DNA from: a virus
Strand: one strand, 5' to 3'
Virus record (IMG/VR): IMGVR_UViG_3300032214_000203
Coordinates: 1-54,539 of that record
DNA length: 54,539 bases
This document shows positions 7,286-19,700 of the stretch, piece by piece. Made by a program: the position numbers and the translations under genes. Under the pieces are notes generated by a model. The model saw nothing but the letters and a program-made list of their open reading frames with translations. It was not told the origin of the DNA and made no database searches. Position 1 is the first letter of the stretch. Each line of letters begins with the position of its first letter.

Positions 7286-8873
7286 ATACGCTGACCCGTA
7301 CTTCCGTCGCCTGCTTCAGGGTGCTGAAGAGTCAATGATGCCGTTCGACCCTGTTACGGGGGAGAGCACATACGTTCCCTATCAGGGTGAGCGCATTGCT
7401 CCGTCCGAAATGTACGGTGACATTCAGGGGTCTCGTGCCATGGTCAGGGGCATTGCTGAGAGCGGCATTGCTGGCATGCCTGAAGCTATGGACGCTGCGC
7501 GTCGTGGCATGGGATATCAAGACGAAGCTATCCAAGGTCTGCGTGGCTTGGCCAATTATGATACTGGCCAATTTGATCAATACGGGGGCTTCAAGGCTGG
7601 CTCTGGAACATCCATGATGGATGAGTTCCAAGCCTTTAACCCAACGCGGTACGAAGGATTCAGGGAAGCTGAGTTTACGCCTTTTGGGGAATTTGATCAG
7701 TATCAGTTCCGTGGGCCTGCGGAGTTTAGCAGCTTTGAGTTCCGCCCTGACTATCAGTTTGAGGGGTTCCAGTATCAAGAACCCGAACGCTTTACGGGTT
7801 CTGCCGTAGGGCAGTACATGTCTCCGTACATGCAGTCTGTTGTAGATCAACAGCAGCGTCAGGCTCAGTTGGAGTTTGAGCGGCAGGGTGCTTCCCGCGC
7901 AGCTCAAGCCGTTCAAGCCGGGGCATTCGGCGGTTCGCGTCAGGCTGTACAGGAGGCGCTTGCCGAGGAAGCCCTTGGTCGCCAGATGGGTGACATTCAG
8001 GCTCGCGGTTCTCAGGCTGCGTTCGAACAAGCGGCGCAACAATTCGGTCTGGATCGCGCCGCCCGCATGGAGACAGAGCGCGCGCAGGCGGGAGAGTTTG
8101 CGCGAGTACAGGCAGGTCAGGCGGCTGAACAAGCGCGTGTTGATCAGGCGCGCTTTACAGAGCTGGCTTCTCGTGAGCAGGCACAGGCCGCTGAGTTTGC
8201 TCGCTCCGGTGATCAAGCTGCCGCAGAAGCAGCGCGTGTTCAGGCGTCTAAGTACCAAGACTTGGCACGCATTCAGGCTGGCAAGGCATCCGAAATGGGT
8301 CGCGTTCAGGGGGCTCAGGCCGCAGAAAACGCTCGCATGGATGCAATCATGCAGCAAGAAATGGCTCGCGTTCAGGGAGCCCGTGCTGCAGAGCAGGCTC
8401 GCTTGGATCAAATTTCCATTGGAGAGGGCGCTCGCGTTCAAGGGGCTGAGGCCTCTGAGCTTGGTCGCGTTCAGTCCGCAGGAGAGCAGTCGCGTCAGTT
8501 CGGTGCAGGCCAAGGTCTTGCTGCGTATCAGGCGATGGGCAGTGGTGCCGGACAGCTTGCTGGACTTGGCGCTGGCCTTGCTGGCCTTGGAGAACGTCAA
8601 CGTGCAGCCGACATTCAGGGGGCACAACTTCTTGAAACGGTTGGCCGCGATATTAGGGCGGAAGATCAGGCTCGTCTGGACATGGCGTATGAGGACTTTG
8701 TGCGCCAGCGTGACTACCCGATGAGCATGTATGAACGCTTTGGTAATCTTATGCGCGGCATTCCCGTTACGCCGAATGTGGAAGAGCAGCGTTTTGCTTC
8801 GTACAATCCTGTCCAGCAGGCGCTGGGCGCTGGGATTTCGGCGCTTGGACTTTATAGAGGGCTGACAGCATGA
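7224..8873 (+). CDS. repeat-rich internal virion protein candidate
   Basis: A 549-residue protein whose ATG follows GGAG at 7 nt, inside the end of the GNAT-like gene. The N-terminal 200 residues are rich in Phe/Gln/Gly. A Gln/Ala region (SPYMQSVVDQQQRQAQ ... AQAGAFGGSRQAV) follows, and residues about 270-430 are a degenerate helical repeat (AxxARVQGxxAxExARxDQ type) of about 11 or 22 residues, expected to form a long coiled rod. The C-terminus has a short glycine-rich hydrophobic stretch. The family is common in aquatic podophages beside the giant protein; a role in DNA ejection is plausible but inferred. Confidence 0.65.
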   Translation: MGKGRSQAPTESTVRQTNLPEYADPYFRRLLQGAEESMMPFDPVTGESTYVPYQGERIAPSEMYGDIQGSRAMVRGIAESGIAGMPEAMDAARRGMGYQDEAIQGLRGLANYDTGQFDQYGGFKAGSGTSMMDEFQAFNPTRYEGFREAEFTPFGEFDQYQFRGPAEFSSFEFRPDYQFEGFQYQEPERFTGSAVGQYMSPYMQSVVDQQQRQAQLEFERQGASRAAQAVQAGAFGGSRQAVQEALAEEALGRQMGDIQARGSQAAFEQAAQQFGLDRAARMETERAQAGEFARVQAGQAAEQARVDQARFTELASREQAQAAEFARSGDQAAAEAARVQASKYQDLARIQAGKASEMGRVQGAQAAENARMDAIMQQEMARVQGARAAEQARLDQISIGEGARVQGAEASELGRVQSAGEQSRQFGAGQGLAAYQAMGSGAGQLAGLGAGLAGLGERQRAADIQGAQLLETVGRDIRAEDQARLDMAYEDFVRQRDYPMSMYERFGNLMRGIPVTPNVEEQRFASYNPVQQALGAGISALGLYRGLTA

Positions 8874-10747
8874 ACATCATCGATCTACAGGAACGTCTGA
8901 AGGATTTGCCTGAACAGTCTTTGATGCAGGAAATGCAGATGCCGACTGGCACTGCGCCTCAGTTCCTTGTCTTGAGCGAACTAAAGCGCCGCAAGCGGAT
9001 GCGCGATGAGTATCAGCGTCAGCAGGCACAGGGCATGCAGACTGTGGCCGAAGAAGCTATCACTGCGGCGGGCATGCCGCAGGAAGGCATCATGGGTATC
9101 TCTCAGGCAATGGCCCCGAGAAGTGCAATTGCACAAGATACTGGCGTCAATGACATGATGCAGGCCGAGGCGACCCGTGCGCCACAGCCTCAAGAGATGC
9201 CAGTGCAGGGCATGTACGACGGTGGCTACGTTCGGAAGATGCAGGTTGGTGGGTTCCCTGAGGATGACTATCTAGTTTTTCTTGAGCGAATGAATCTTAC
9301 CGACTCGCCTGCAGCACGCAGAATGTACGCCAGCGAAGCTGGACGTGATGCCACGTCTTCCGGAATCTCCAACGTGAGTGCGGATGTTTCTGCATTCTTG
9401 CCCGGCGCTAGTGGGGCTGCAACTATAGACTTTGATGCCTCCGAAATGGGAGTGCCTTCAGGTGGTGAAAGGTCTTTTGGTCAGCGATACATAGGCGATC
9501 CGCTGCGTAGCTTGTTTCAGCCTGTTGGCGAGTCAATGCGCGAAACGCTGCAGCCTGTAGGAGAAGACCTCACGCAGGTGCTAAGGGGCAGACCGCAGGA
9601 GGACTACGCCTTTGTACCACCTAGAGACCCGCGCCTAGACCCTCAACCGTTGTCGTATGATCAGATCATTGCTCGTGCGCAAAGTGGCGCTATGCCGTCT
9701 CTTGATCAACTACAAAGCTCAGTTGAGGCTGGACTTCTGACTAGTCAGCAAGCGGCAGATGTGCAGGCAATGACTGAGGGCACTGGGTACATGCCGAGCG
9801 AGCAAGAAATTGCCGCAGCCCAAGCACCGGGAATGAGTCCTGTAATTCCAGATGACCCAAGACTTGTCACTGATCCATATCTTTTGCAAAGTGCGCGCAC
9901 TCAGCTTGGACAGGGTGTTGGAGACTACCTTGCTGGCGCGTTTGGAGATCGGAGTGTGCAGGAACAGTTAGACCTTAACGCTGCCCGCTCCAGAGCTATT
10001 GAGGAAACGGTATCGCAAGGCGTTGACAGCACTGCTGCAGTATCAGAAGCCAGTACTACCGCACCACGCACGCAGGCCGATGGCCTTTCATACGGCCTTG
10101 GATCGCTTGATACTGGCACTATCGCTGTGGGCCCTGACGGGATTCCGCTTTCGTTCGGCACTGCAGCAACTGGTGCTGCAACGCAGCCTAGCACAACCAC
10201 ACCTGATATTTCAGGTGGCGGCGGTGGTGGCGGCGGTGGTGCGCTTGGCTCAATTGAGGGGCGGATTGCACGCATGATCGAGGAACGTGAGAAGTCTGCT
10301 CAGGCTGACAAGTGGCTGGCTCTTGCCCAGACTGGTCTGGCACTGATGGCTTCTGATCAGCCCACCATTGGTGGCGCTATTGGTGAGGCTGGGCTTGCAG
10401 GGATTGGTGCCATGCAACAAGCTCGCAGCGCCTATGACAAGGACATCCTGACGCTTCTTGATGCACAGGCTGGCGTACAGCGTGCTCGTTCTACAGGTGC
10501 CCGTGGGTCGCAACCAAAAGCGCGAACCCCGGCAGAACTTAAAGGAGCACTTGACGTTTTCGAGGGGGAGGTTCAGCGACTTGCAAAACCAATCTACGGC
10601 CCTGACCCAACTGATCCCGTAGGAATGAAGCAGGCAATTGTCGGATATGACTACAGCTCTGTTCCTTCAGATGTTATGAATAACTACACAAGTCTGAGAC
10701 AACAATACTTGCAATTGTTCCAGTCTCCTGTGGATGTAACATCATAA
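8870..10747 (+). CDS. large virion-associated protein, unknown
   Basis: A 625-residue protein overlapping its upstream neighbour by 4 nt. The N-terminal helix region (LQERLKDLPEQSLMQEMQ, then LVLSELKRRKRMRDEYQRQQ) is characteristic of an aquatic phage virion family. The middle is low-complexity, with a run of ten glycines near residues 451-462. The C-terminal 170 residues include a charged helix (EGRIARMIEEREKSAQADKW) and a hydrophobic Gly/Ala segment (TIGGAIGEAGLAGIGAM). It sits between the repeat protein and the giant protein, so all three may be ejected or internal proteins (inference). Confidence 0.65.
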   Translation: MNIIDLQERLKDLPEQSLMQEMQMPTGTAPQFLVLSELKRRKRMRDEYQRQQAQGMQTVAEEAITAAGMPQEGIMGISQAMAPRSAIAQDTGVNDMMQAEATRAPQPQEMPVQGMYDGGYVRKMQVGGFPEDDYLVFLERMNLTDSPAARRMYASEAGRDATSSGISNVSADVSAFLPGASGAATIDFDASEMGVPSGGERSFGQRYIGDPLRSLFQPVGESMRETLQPVGEDLTQVLRGRPQEDYAFVPPRDPRLDPQPLSYDQIIARAQSGAMPSLDQLQSSVEAGLLTSQQAADVQAMTEGTGYMPSEQEIAAAQAPGMSPVIPDDPRLVTDPYLLQSARTQLGQGVGDYLAGAFGDRSVQEQLDLNAARSRAIEETVSQGVDSTAAVSEASTTAPRTQADGLSYGLGSLDTGTIAVGPDGIPLSFGTAATGAATQPSTTTPDISGGGGGGGGGALGSIEGRIARMIEEREKSAQADKWLALAQTGLALMASDQPTIGGAIGEAGLAGIGAMQQARSAYDKDILTLLDAQAGVQRARSTGARGSQPKARTPAELKGALDVFEGEVQRLAKPIYGPDPTDPVGMKQAIVGYDYSSVPSDVMNNYTSLRQQYLQLFQSPVDVTS

Positions 10748-10763
10748 TAAGCGGGGTGTAGTT

Positions 10764-13700
10764 GTGGGTATTATCAGCGTACAAAGCCCAACGACAGGCG
10801 GAAGCTACTCTGTAAGAATTGCAGGTGATGTTCCTACCGCAGAAGAACAGCAGCGCATTGACGCATATCTCGCGCAGCAAGACGCCACGTTTGCAAGAAC
10901 TGCTAGTCAATTGTTTCCTAGTGTCGCTCCGGCAGAAGCGCCAGAAGCCCCTGTTGAGGAAGATGACGGCACGGCTATTGGCCGTGGCTTTCAGCGTGGC
11001 CTCCAAGGCATCCGATCCCTCACTGGCACCACAATCGAAGAGGCTGGGCGCGCTCTTGGTTTGGAGGGTGTGCAGGAATTTGGCCGCGGCATGGAGACCG
11101 CTGCCGAAGAGGAGTTCCGCAAACTCCAAGAAGTCAGGGCGCGAACTGGGCTGTATGATGTAGAGGATTTAAGTAGCGCCCTCACCTACGGCGGTGAGAC
11201 ATTCGGCGAACAGGCTCCGATACTTGCACAGACACTGGCTGGCACTGCCGCTGGTGCTGCCATTGGTTCTGCCGTTCCAATCGTTGGCACGGGGATTGGT
11301 GCTGTTGTCGGTGGTGCAATAGCATCTCTGCCCCTTTTGTTTGGCGGGAACGTCCAGCGGCAAGAGGAGCAGGTAGCGGCTGGCGAATTGGATGAGGTCA
11401 GCGTCCAACGTGCACTTGCGACAGCCATTCCTCAAGCTGCACTCGAAGGTATCGCTGGTAGAATCCTTGCGTTTACACCGCTGCGTCCCGGCGTAGGCAA
11501 CGTTTGGGCAAGGGCTGGCAAGGGTGGCGCGGCTGGTGTCGTGGCTGAAGTCCCAACCGAAATTACACAGCAGTTGCTGGAGCGTGCGCAAGCTGGCCTG
11601 CCCATCGACAGCGATGATGCTATCAAAGAATACGTCGAAGCTGGCGTGGCCGCTGGTATTCTTGGTGGCCCGATTGGTGCCGCTGGTGGTGTGGTGCAGC
11701 GTGATGTTGCGCCCAAGGAACTCGATGATGACTACAAAGAGTTAGCCCTTGAGGGTGATCGCAGGATTAAGTTTGCCGAGGAAACGGAGCGGCAGATTGC
11801 AGAAGATCGTGCGAAGGCTCTTGCCTCCGCTGGCATTGACCCTGATGCACCGCTTGGCATTGAGGGGCCGCAGCAACGCCTTGCGCTTCCTGCGCCTGAG
11901 ACTGTTGATATTGCGCCCGAGACCGCAATCGCTGACGAAGAGTTCGCTAACCTGAGCTTTAACAAGGCTCAGTATGAGCGTGTGCTGCAGCAGGTAAAGG
12001 CCGACATTACCAGCGGGAAGAAGATCAACATCCCTGCAATCCAACAGCGCGTAAAGGCTGACATGCCTGATGTTACCGTACCCAAGGTGCGTGACATCAT
12101 GAAGGAGCTTCAGGCTCGCGACTTTGTCGTGGAAAACCCGGTAGCAAAAAAGAACAAGTACGTCGCCAAGAACGCTCTGGCACCGGAAGTAAACACGCCT
12201 GACGTTTCTTACCGCCGACAGATTGATACTGCCGCAGACTTCATCAAAGCGGATCAGTCAAAGCTGGAGCGCCTGCGCTATGACCTGCAGGCGGCAGAAG
12301 CATATGGTCGCGATCTAAATGGCAACAAGGTTACGCCGGATCAGGTGAACGCAGAGATCGCCCGCACAGAGCAGGGCATTGCGAAGAGCCAGCAAAGCAT
12401 TGAGCTTGCAAACCAGCGCCTCAAGACACTGGGCCGCGACACGCACGTCCCCCGCATTGAGAAGGTAGGCCTGCCGCCCAGCATGAAGGCTGTGCCTGTC
12501 GCTGAAGCCACACCGGATGCCCTTCGACCGCGCTTTGAGGCACAGCAGAGCGCCATTCGCGGTATGAAGGAGCAGATCACTTCCGTTAACAAACAGGTTA
12601 GCAAGCTCAACGAAAACGCCAAGAAGCGCACTTTAAGTTCTATTGAACTTGATCGCATGCAGAAGCTGCAACAGCAGCAAGCTGAGTTGTCTACGCGCCT
12701 TGGAGAGGCACAGGCAAACCTGAAAACACCTGAGAAGATTTTTCAGGAAGCAAAGGGTGAGCAATTCCGTGAGCAAGAACGGCAGCGTGAGATTGAGCGT
12801 AAGCTTATTGCAGCCCGCGCTCGTGCGGCAGCGGATCAGGTTAAAGCGCAGGAAGATCAGGGTGTGTCTCCGATCTCTTCAGCGTTCAATGCGAAGCAAG
12901 CGAATGTTCTCAAATCTCTCCAAACTCGACTGAACAATCTCGGCCTCAAAGATGTAAAGCTTGAGGGCGCACAAAGGATTGAGGGTGCTGAGGGCATGTT
13001 TGATCCAGTTACCAAGGTGCTTAGCCTTGGTATGGGCCTGTATGATCCGAAGATGACGGATCAACAGTTGTTCGATGCCACCTCTGAGGTGATGAACCAT
13101 GAGGTGGTTCATGCGCTGCGGGCTATGGGTTTGTTCAAGCCCAATGAGATGAAGACTCTCGAGCGTTTTGCAGAGAAGACCAAGTACGTCAAACGTACAA
13201 AAGACGGTACGCAAAAGCGGAACTACACATACCTTGACCGTGCAAATAAACTGTATCCAGACCTCACTCCGACACAGCAGAAAGAAGAAGCCTTTGCGGA
13301 AATGTTTCGCGACTACACGGCTGGCCGTCTGAAGCTTGGTGGTGGGCCGCGTGCTTTCTTCGAGAAGATCAAGAAGTTCTTCAAGGCTCTAATCGGTGCG
13401 AACGTTGATCAGGGCTTCACCCGTGTGGAGGATATCTTCCAAGGCATCCGCCGTGGTGAGATTGGTGCCCGTGATCGTGTGGCACCTGCCGCACCCGCTG
13501 CGCAACCTGCCGCCGCTGCGCCGATGCAGTCACGCATCCCTGCTACGGAAGAAGACATTCGCCCGCAGCAAGACATCCGCATGCCAATCAATCCAAACCT
13601 GCCGAACGATCAAGTGCGGGCACAAATTCAAAGGCTCACAGACCAGAACCGCCCCCTCGTTAAGCGGCTGATCAAGCGCATCGACGAGCGGTTCGGCACC

Positions 13701-16700
13701 AAGTCTGGCGACAATGTTAAAGACCTGTCCAAGGTCACGCAGAAGGCGCGTCGTCCCTCTATCTTGGCAGCTAAGCCATGGCATGATGTGTCGCACATCC
13801 GCGACAGCTACCGCTTCAAGACAGTGGTCGATGACTTCCGTAATGTGCCCGCCATCTTTGACGAGCTTTTGGCTGATGGCGTTGGCCTCGTGAAGATCGA
13901 TACCAACAAGCTATTCGCGCCGAAGGAGTGGGGCTGGCGCATCATTGCGTTCGATCTGCGCATGCCGAACGGCCAGCTTGTTGAGTGGTATTTGCCGCTC
14001 AAAGAACTTGAAGCAGAGAAGAAAGCCAAAGGCCACCTCATCTTTGAGGAGTGGCGGAACAAGACGCAGGAAGAGCTTTCCGCCCAGCGCGATGAATACT
14101 TCGCGTCAATCCGGCGCAGCTATGAGGGCTACGATCAAGCCTTCCAAGCAGCACTGGATCGCATGGGCGTCAGCCGTCAGGAAGCGGAAGCCTCTTGGAG
14201 AAGCGCAGAGAGTTCGTTGCTCGACGCTGCACGGAACGCCCGGAGATCGTCCGGCGTGGGGATTTCTTCCGCAGCAAGCGCAGAGACTGGCTTGACGGCA
14301 CCATCCATGGTGCGCACTGCAGTGGAGCCGTCCGCTCCGTATATGATGGCACGCCCAGTGCCGTCCTCGACCAGTGCAAAAGCTTCTGCCATTGTATCTA
14401 CCTCCGATGATTACATGCCGGACGCACCTGCAGAGGAGCGCCCCTTGTTCTCTAGGTTGCCTCGCTCCTCGATGGTAGCGGGCCTGCGGGACTTTATCAA
14501 AAATAATCCCGATGGTTTCACCATTGACTCTACCACATTCGACCCTGCCGCTGGCGGGTTTGTTGTGGCACCCCTAAAGGAAGCCGAAATAATTGTCGGA
14601 GAGTCCTTGCCAGAAGAGGTTCTACTAGGTTATATAGAGGATAACAAGGATATTGCAAGGGCAATCAATCGTCCCGTCTACTTGGGGGGATGGTTCGACA
14701 GCCAGAGCCAGCAGTACTTCTTGGACAACACACTGATTGTTCCCACTGCGGAAGAGGCGTTGTACATCGCCGAAGCTGCAGACCAGTTGGCAATCTTTGA
14801 CCTGAATAACTTTGAGGAGATCAGGACAAATGCAGGAATCGAACGACTCAAACAAAGTGGAACTTATCGGGGTGACGCCGCAGTCGGATACCAAAGAAAC
14901 CTTGCGGAGGTTGGTCGCCGCTTTGCGCAAGCAAGGGATCAACGTCGTGCCCGCATCCAAGAACAGCTTGTTGGAGGACTAGAGCGTCCGCGCCAGTCGC
15001 GCCTCGTTGTGCCGCTGACGCCCGAGCAGCGGTCGGCAAGCATCATCGACTACCTCAATCCGAACACTGGCAAGCCGCTCTTCAAGAAGAAGCCCGGAAG
15101 TGAAACGCTGGTAAGCTTTGCGAATAAGTTGCTGGAGCTTCGTGGCACCCGCACATACGACATCGTTAACTCTGAAGCGGATCGTCGTGAGATTGCGCAG
15201 ATCATGGCTGCAGAGGCAGAGGCTGCGCTTCTGTCGAGCCGCGATGCGCTGGGCTGGTATGACAGCACACTGAAGTTGGCGAAGCAAATCCTGTACCCTG
15301 TGTACCCAGAGATTTCGCCCACTCGTCCCGACGGCACCCCCAACCGGATGCACGATCCTGCAGCGGAGCATGCCTTCGACTACGCTACGGCAGTCACATC
15401 CAACGGCATGGCTGTCGTGGACAACTACCAGTTTGCGTCAGAGCAGTACGATGCGTGGAAGGCGAGCCCCGATGGCAAGTTCCCTGTCGTTGGCAAGGGT
15501 GATCAGGGCGGCTCAATGCTGTCTGCGTTTGAGTTCTGGAATGCGCTTGTCGATGTAGGGTACGACTCAAATCAAATCTCTCAGCTACTCACAACGCAGT
15601 TGCCACGCTCAGAGGTTAACAACATTCTGAAGGAAGTCTTTGGTGTTCGTCGTCTGGCAGACCTGCCAGTTCAAGCTGACACCAAGGAAGAGGCTGACAC
15701 CGTTGTGTCGGTGGCATACGTCATTGGCCCGAAGATTGGCAACGGCTTCTACCAAAACCTGCGTGGGAACTTCAACCCTCTGACAATGGATCGCTGGTGG
15801 ATGCGCTTTGTAAATCGCATCACCGGGAACCCGCTTGTGATCCACACCGAGGAGAGCCTTGGCAATACGTTCAACAAGCTGTGGAACTACGTCAGCAATC
15901 CTGATGGCCTGACAAATATGGAGCGCGACATTCTTCGTCGTGCCCAAGAAAACCTGAACATGACCAAGCTGGAAAGAAGTGACATTGCACTTTTGTCTAG
16001 CGAGATGGACAAGGTTTGGAACAAGGAGTTCTTCAACAAGGCCTACAACGACAAGCTCCGCGACCTTCAGAACGAAGGCATGGACTTTGAGATTGTGAAA
16101 GGTTCTGTGCGCGGCCCGGATGCCGAGCGCGTCAAGCGCCTTGCTCGTGAGGCTCGCCCCGAAAAGCCAGCCATGTCCAAGGCGGCGACCACCCTTGTGA
16201 AGAAACTGAAGCCGTCTCTTGAGGAGGCACCTCGCAACGCACCTGATCGCACCGCTATGCGTGATGCAGCAAATCGTGCCCGCGAAATCCTAAGACGTGA
16301 CCTTGGCGTCGAGCTTACCAATGCCGACTTCCAAGCCCTCATGTGGTACGCAGAGAAGCGCATCTTTGATGCTGGCGGCGTGAAGCGTGGGCGCGGTGAG
16401 GACAATGACTATGCGGATGGTGCGATTGCCATCGCCAAAGCGAAGGGAATATCCGATGCAAAAATTGAAGCCGCACTCCCCGAGGCAGAACGAGGCCGAG
16501 TCCGTGGTGTCGAATCTCAACTCGCAGGAGATCAAGATGCTGGCGGCAGGGTTGGCGAACTGGTTCGAGAACCAGAAGCGGGAGACTTCTTCGCCCCAAG
16601 AAGACTGACGCTCGTCCCTGAGGATGACACTATCGAAGCGAACATGACGCCCAGAGAACGGGCTGAGGTTCGTCAGGCACTGCAGGGCGCAGAGATCGAT

Positions 16701-19700
16701 CAGGAGATGCCGAGGCAGATGTACTCGCGCATGCCCGTGGCTGAGGCATACATGCCCACTCGTGCGCCTGTAGACAACAAGGCTGGCCCGACACCGATCT
16801 ACGGTTCCATCATGGAGCGTGGCCGCTTGTTGCCCGTTGTTCTGCCGAAGGGTTCGCACCGCGTCTATGAGAGCGGTATCGAGGTTGGCAATGGACTGTT
16901 CCATATCCAACAGCGTCAGCACGACAGGGAGCTTGTCGAGAACTCCAAGTACAAGCGCGTAGAGAATGCCATCTATGACCTGATGCGCCGTTGGCAGAAT
17001 CAAGGCTATGAAGATGGCGAGTCTGTCGTCGGCTACAACAGCCGCGACGGTATTGTGCTTGAATGGCGGAACAACCTTGCCTTCAGTTCTCCTCCCCTCC
17101 TTCTCGTTCTTGAGCGTGGCAGTGAGGTGCAAGGCGCTCCACTGCGTGATGCCTACTACGTCAAGACATTCTTCCCCGTCCTGAAGAAGAAGGATCGCGC
17201 AGCACCAGAGCGCAAGGCACAACAGCAGCGTCTCTATAGCCGCCTGTATTCCACCACTGCGACACTGGCACCACAGGTCAAAGCCAAGACCCTGAAGCTG
17301 GACTATGCGCGTGCGGCAGACTTCCTTGCAAAGGGTCTGCGCGTTGTGGTCACGCCCGACAAAGCGCAAGCCGCAGCCGACACGATCCTTCGCAAGTTCC
17401 AAGACAACATGCTGCCCGTTGGCCGCATGATCCAAGAGCTACAGGCCAAAGGCCTGACGATTACCGACGCCATGGATACCTATCTGAAGGAAGAGTTGTA
17501 TCACGGCGTTGTTGGCAACGAACTGAACCGTCGTGAAGAAGGCATCTACAAGGACGCTCTCAATGCAGTGAAGGCACTGAATGTGAATGCTGGCATGCTC
17601 GATGGGCTGCAGCGTGCATCTGATGCTGCGTCTGGCACTGGGGATGGCTTTGTGAAACAGGCGCGCCAGTCGGCTGGCAGCGACAAGCTGGCCTTGGCTG
17701 AAGCGTACCTCTACGCCAAGCATGCGAAGGAGCGGAATGCCTACATCCGTACCATCGATCCTAAAAACGACAGTGGCTCAGGCATGCAAGACGCAGAGGC
17801 TGACGCTATCCTGCGTTGGTTCTCTAGCTTGGATGCTTCCAATGCTGCGGCAATAGCCAACCTCAACACTGCAGCCCGTGGCATTGTGGCTGACACCAAC
17901 CGGGTTCGCGTTGACAGCGGGCTGATCCCTGATCAATTCGACCAGATTGTGGATGAGGACGGTCAGGTGATTAACCGCCCAGAGTACGACTTCTTCGTGC
18001 CTCTGCGTGGTATCTACGACCCTGAGGCTGCGGAGTCTGACGGCACCACTAGCGCCGCTGGCGGTCAGCTTTTTGGCGGAAGGGGTCGCCCCGATCCTCG
18101 TGCCCTTGGCCGCTACAAGTATGCCACTGACGTACTGGCAAACCTGATTAATCAGAACCAACAATCTGTATCTCGTGGCGAGCGCAACAAGGTCGGCCAA
18201 TCGTTCTTGGAGTTGCTTCGTGCAAACCCATCAATGACAAAGGCATACGCAGAAATTCTGACGAAGACGCCCAAGCGCCGCGCACTGAGGAGCGGGCGTG
18301 TGCGTGAGATCACTAACTTCGCTGCGGCACAAGACCCGAACATCTTTGTCGTGAAGGAAGACGGCAAGGATGTGTACGTCGAGCTGTTCAACCCGAACCT
18401 TGGCGCTGCGCTCAAGGGTGACAACGGCGTTGGCGCTGGCGCTCTAGGCTACATCGTGCGGTCTATGGGCATGGTGAACCGCTACCTGTCCAACATCAAC
18501 ACGTCCTATAACCCCGAGTTCTTCATCACCAACTTCCTTCGCGACTTGCAAGCTGCAGGCGTAAACATCCAACAGTTCGACGAGCAGGGTCTGACAACTC
18601 AGATCGTCAAGGATGTGCGCAAGGCTCTCGCTGGGATCAAGCGTTCCATCCGCAACAAGGACGACTCGTCCGAGTGGTCTCAGATTTACAGAGACTTTGT
18701 GAATGCTGGCGGTCAGAACGTCACGAACCAGATGTCTACCGTCGCAGATCAGATGGATAACATCCGCAGTCTGGTCGGGGATATCTCCGACAAGGGTGCC
18801 CGTGGCAGGTGGAACCAAGTTAAAAACAGCTTCGTCGGTAAAGGCGCTGGCTCTCTTCTGAGCTTTATCGAAGACTACAACACGGTGGTCGAAAACGGCA
18901 TCCGCGTTGCGACGTACAAGACGCTGCTCGACCGTGGGTTCACGCGCGAGAGGGCGGCACAGGCGGCTCGCAACGTGACTGTGAACTTCGCCAAGGGTGG
19001 CGAGTACAAGTCATTCCTGAATGCGTTCTACCTGTTCTACAACGCGTCTCTGCAGGGTTCGTTTGCCCTTCTGAATGCGGCACTGCGTTCGCGTAAGGTG
19101 CAGGGTATCTGGGCTGGCGTGATTGCTGCGGGCTTCCTGCAGGATCAACTGAATGCCTTGCTGTCCGATGAGGACGAAGACGAAGACAAGCAGTATGACA
19201 AAATTCCAGACTACATTCTGGAACACAACTTCATCCTGCCCGATCCGTTCGGCTTTACAGATCGCTCTTACATCGCCATCCCCATGCCGTATGGCCTGAA
19301 CATGGCGCACAACATTGGTCGCGCAACAAGCCGTGCATTGCGCGGTGAGTACGATGCAGGCGAGGCGACGGGCAGCATCGTTGGGAATATCGTTGACACC
19401 ATCAACCCGCTTGGTGGGTCTGAAAGCTTTGCAAACTTTGTTGCGCCAACCGTGGTCGATCCGTTCATTGACATCATCGAGAACGAAGACTTCGCGGACA
19501 AGCCGATCTTCAAGGAAGCATTCCCCGGAGATCGCGGGCCCGACAGTCAAAGGTACTGGGCAACGACAAACCCATCTGCAATCTGGGTGGCGCAGAACAT
19601 CAACTCTCTCACTGGTGGCACCTCTGCTATCCCCGGCTTCATCGATGCATCTCCAGATGTCCTGAACTTCTGGTTGGAGTTTGCGACAGGTGGTGTCGGT

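Noticed and set aside
7332-8627. 431-codon open frame on the minus strand
   Set aside because: It is the mirror of the Gln/Ala/Arg repeat region of the plus-strand virion protein; the product is Leu/Ser/Cys-rich with no start signal.
16290-17435. 381-codon open frame on the minus strand
   Set aside because: Lies wholly inside the giant gene, has no RBS and a composition typical of antisense reading.
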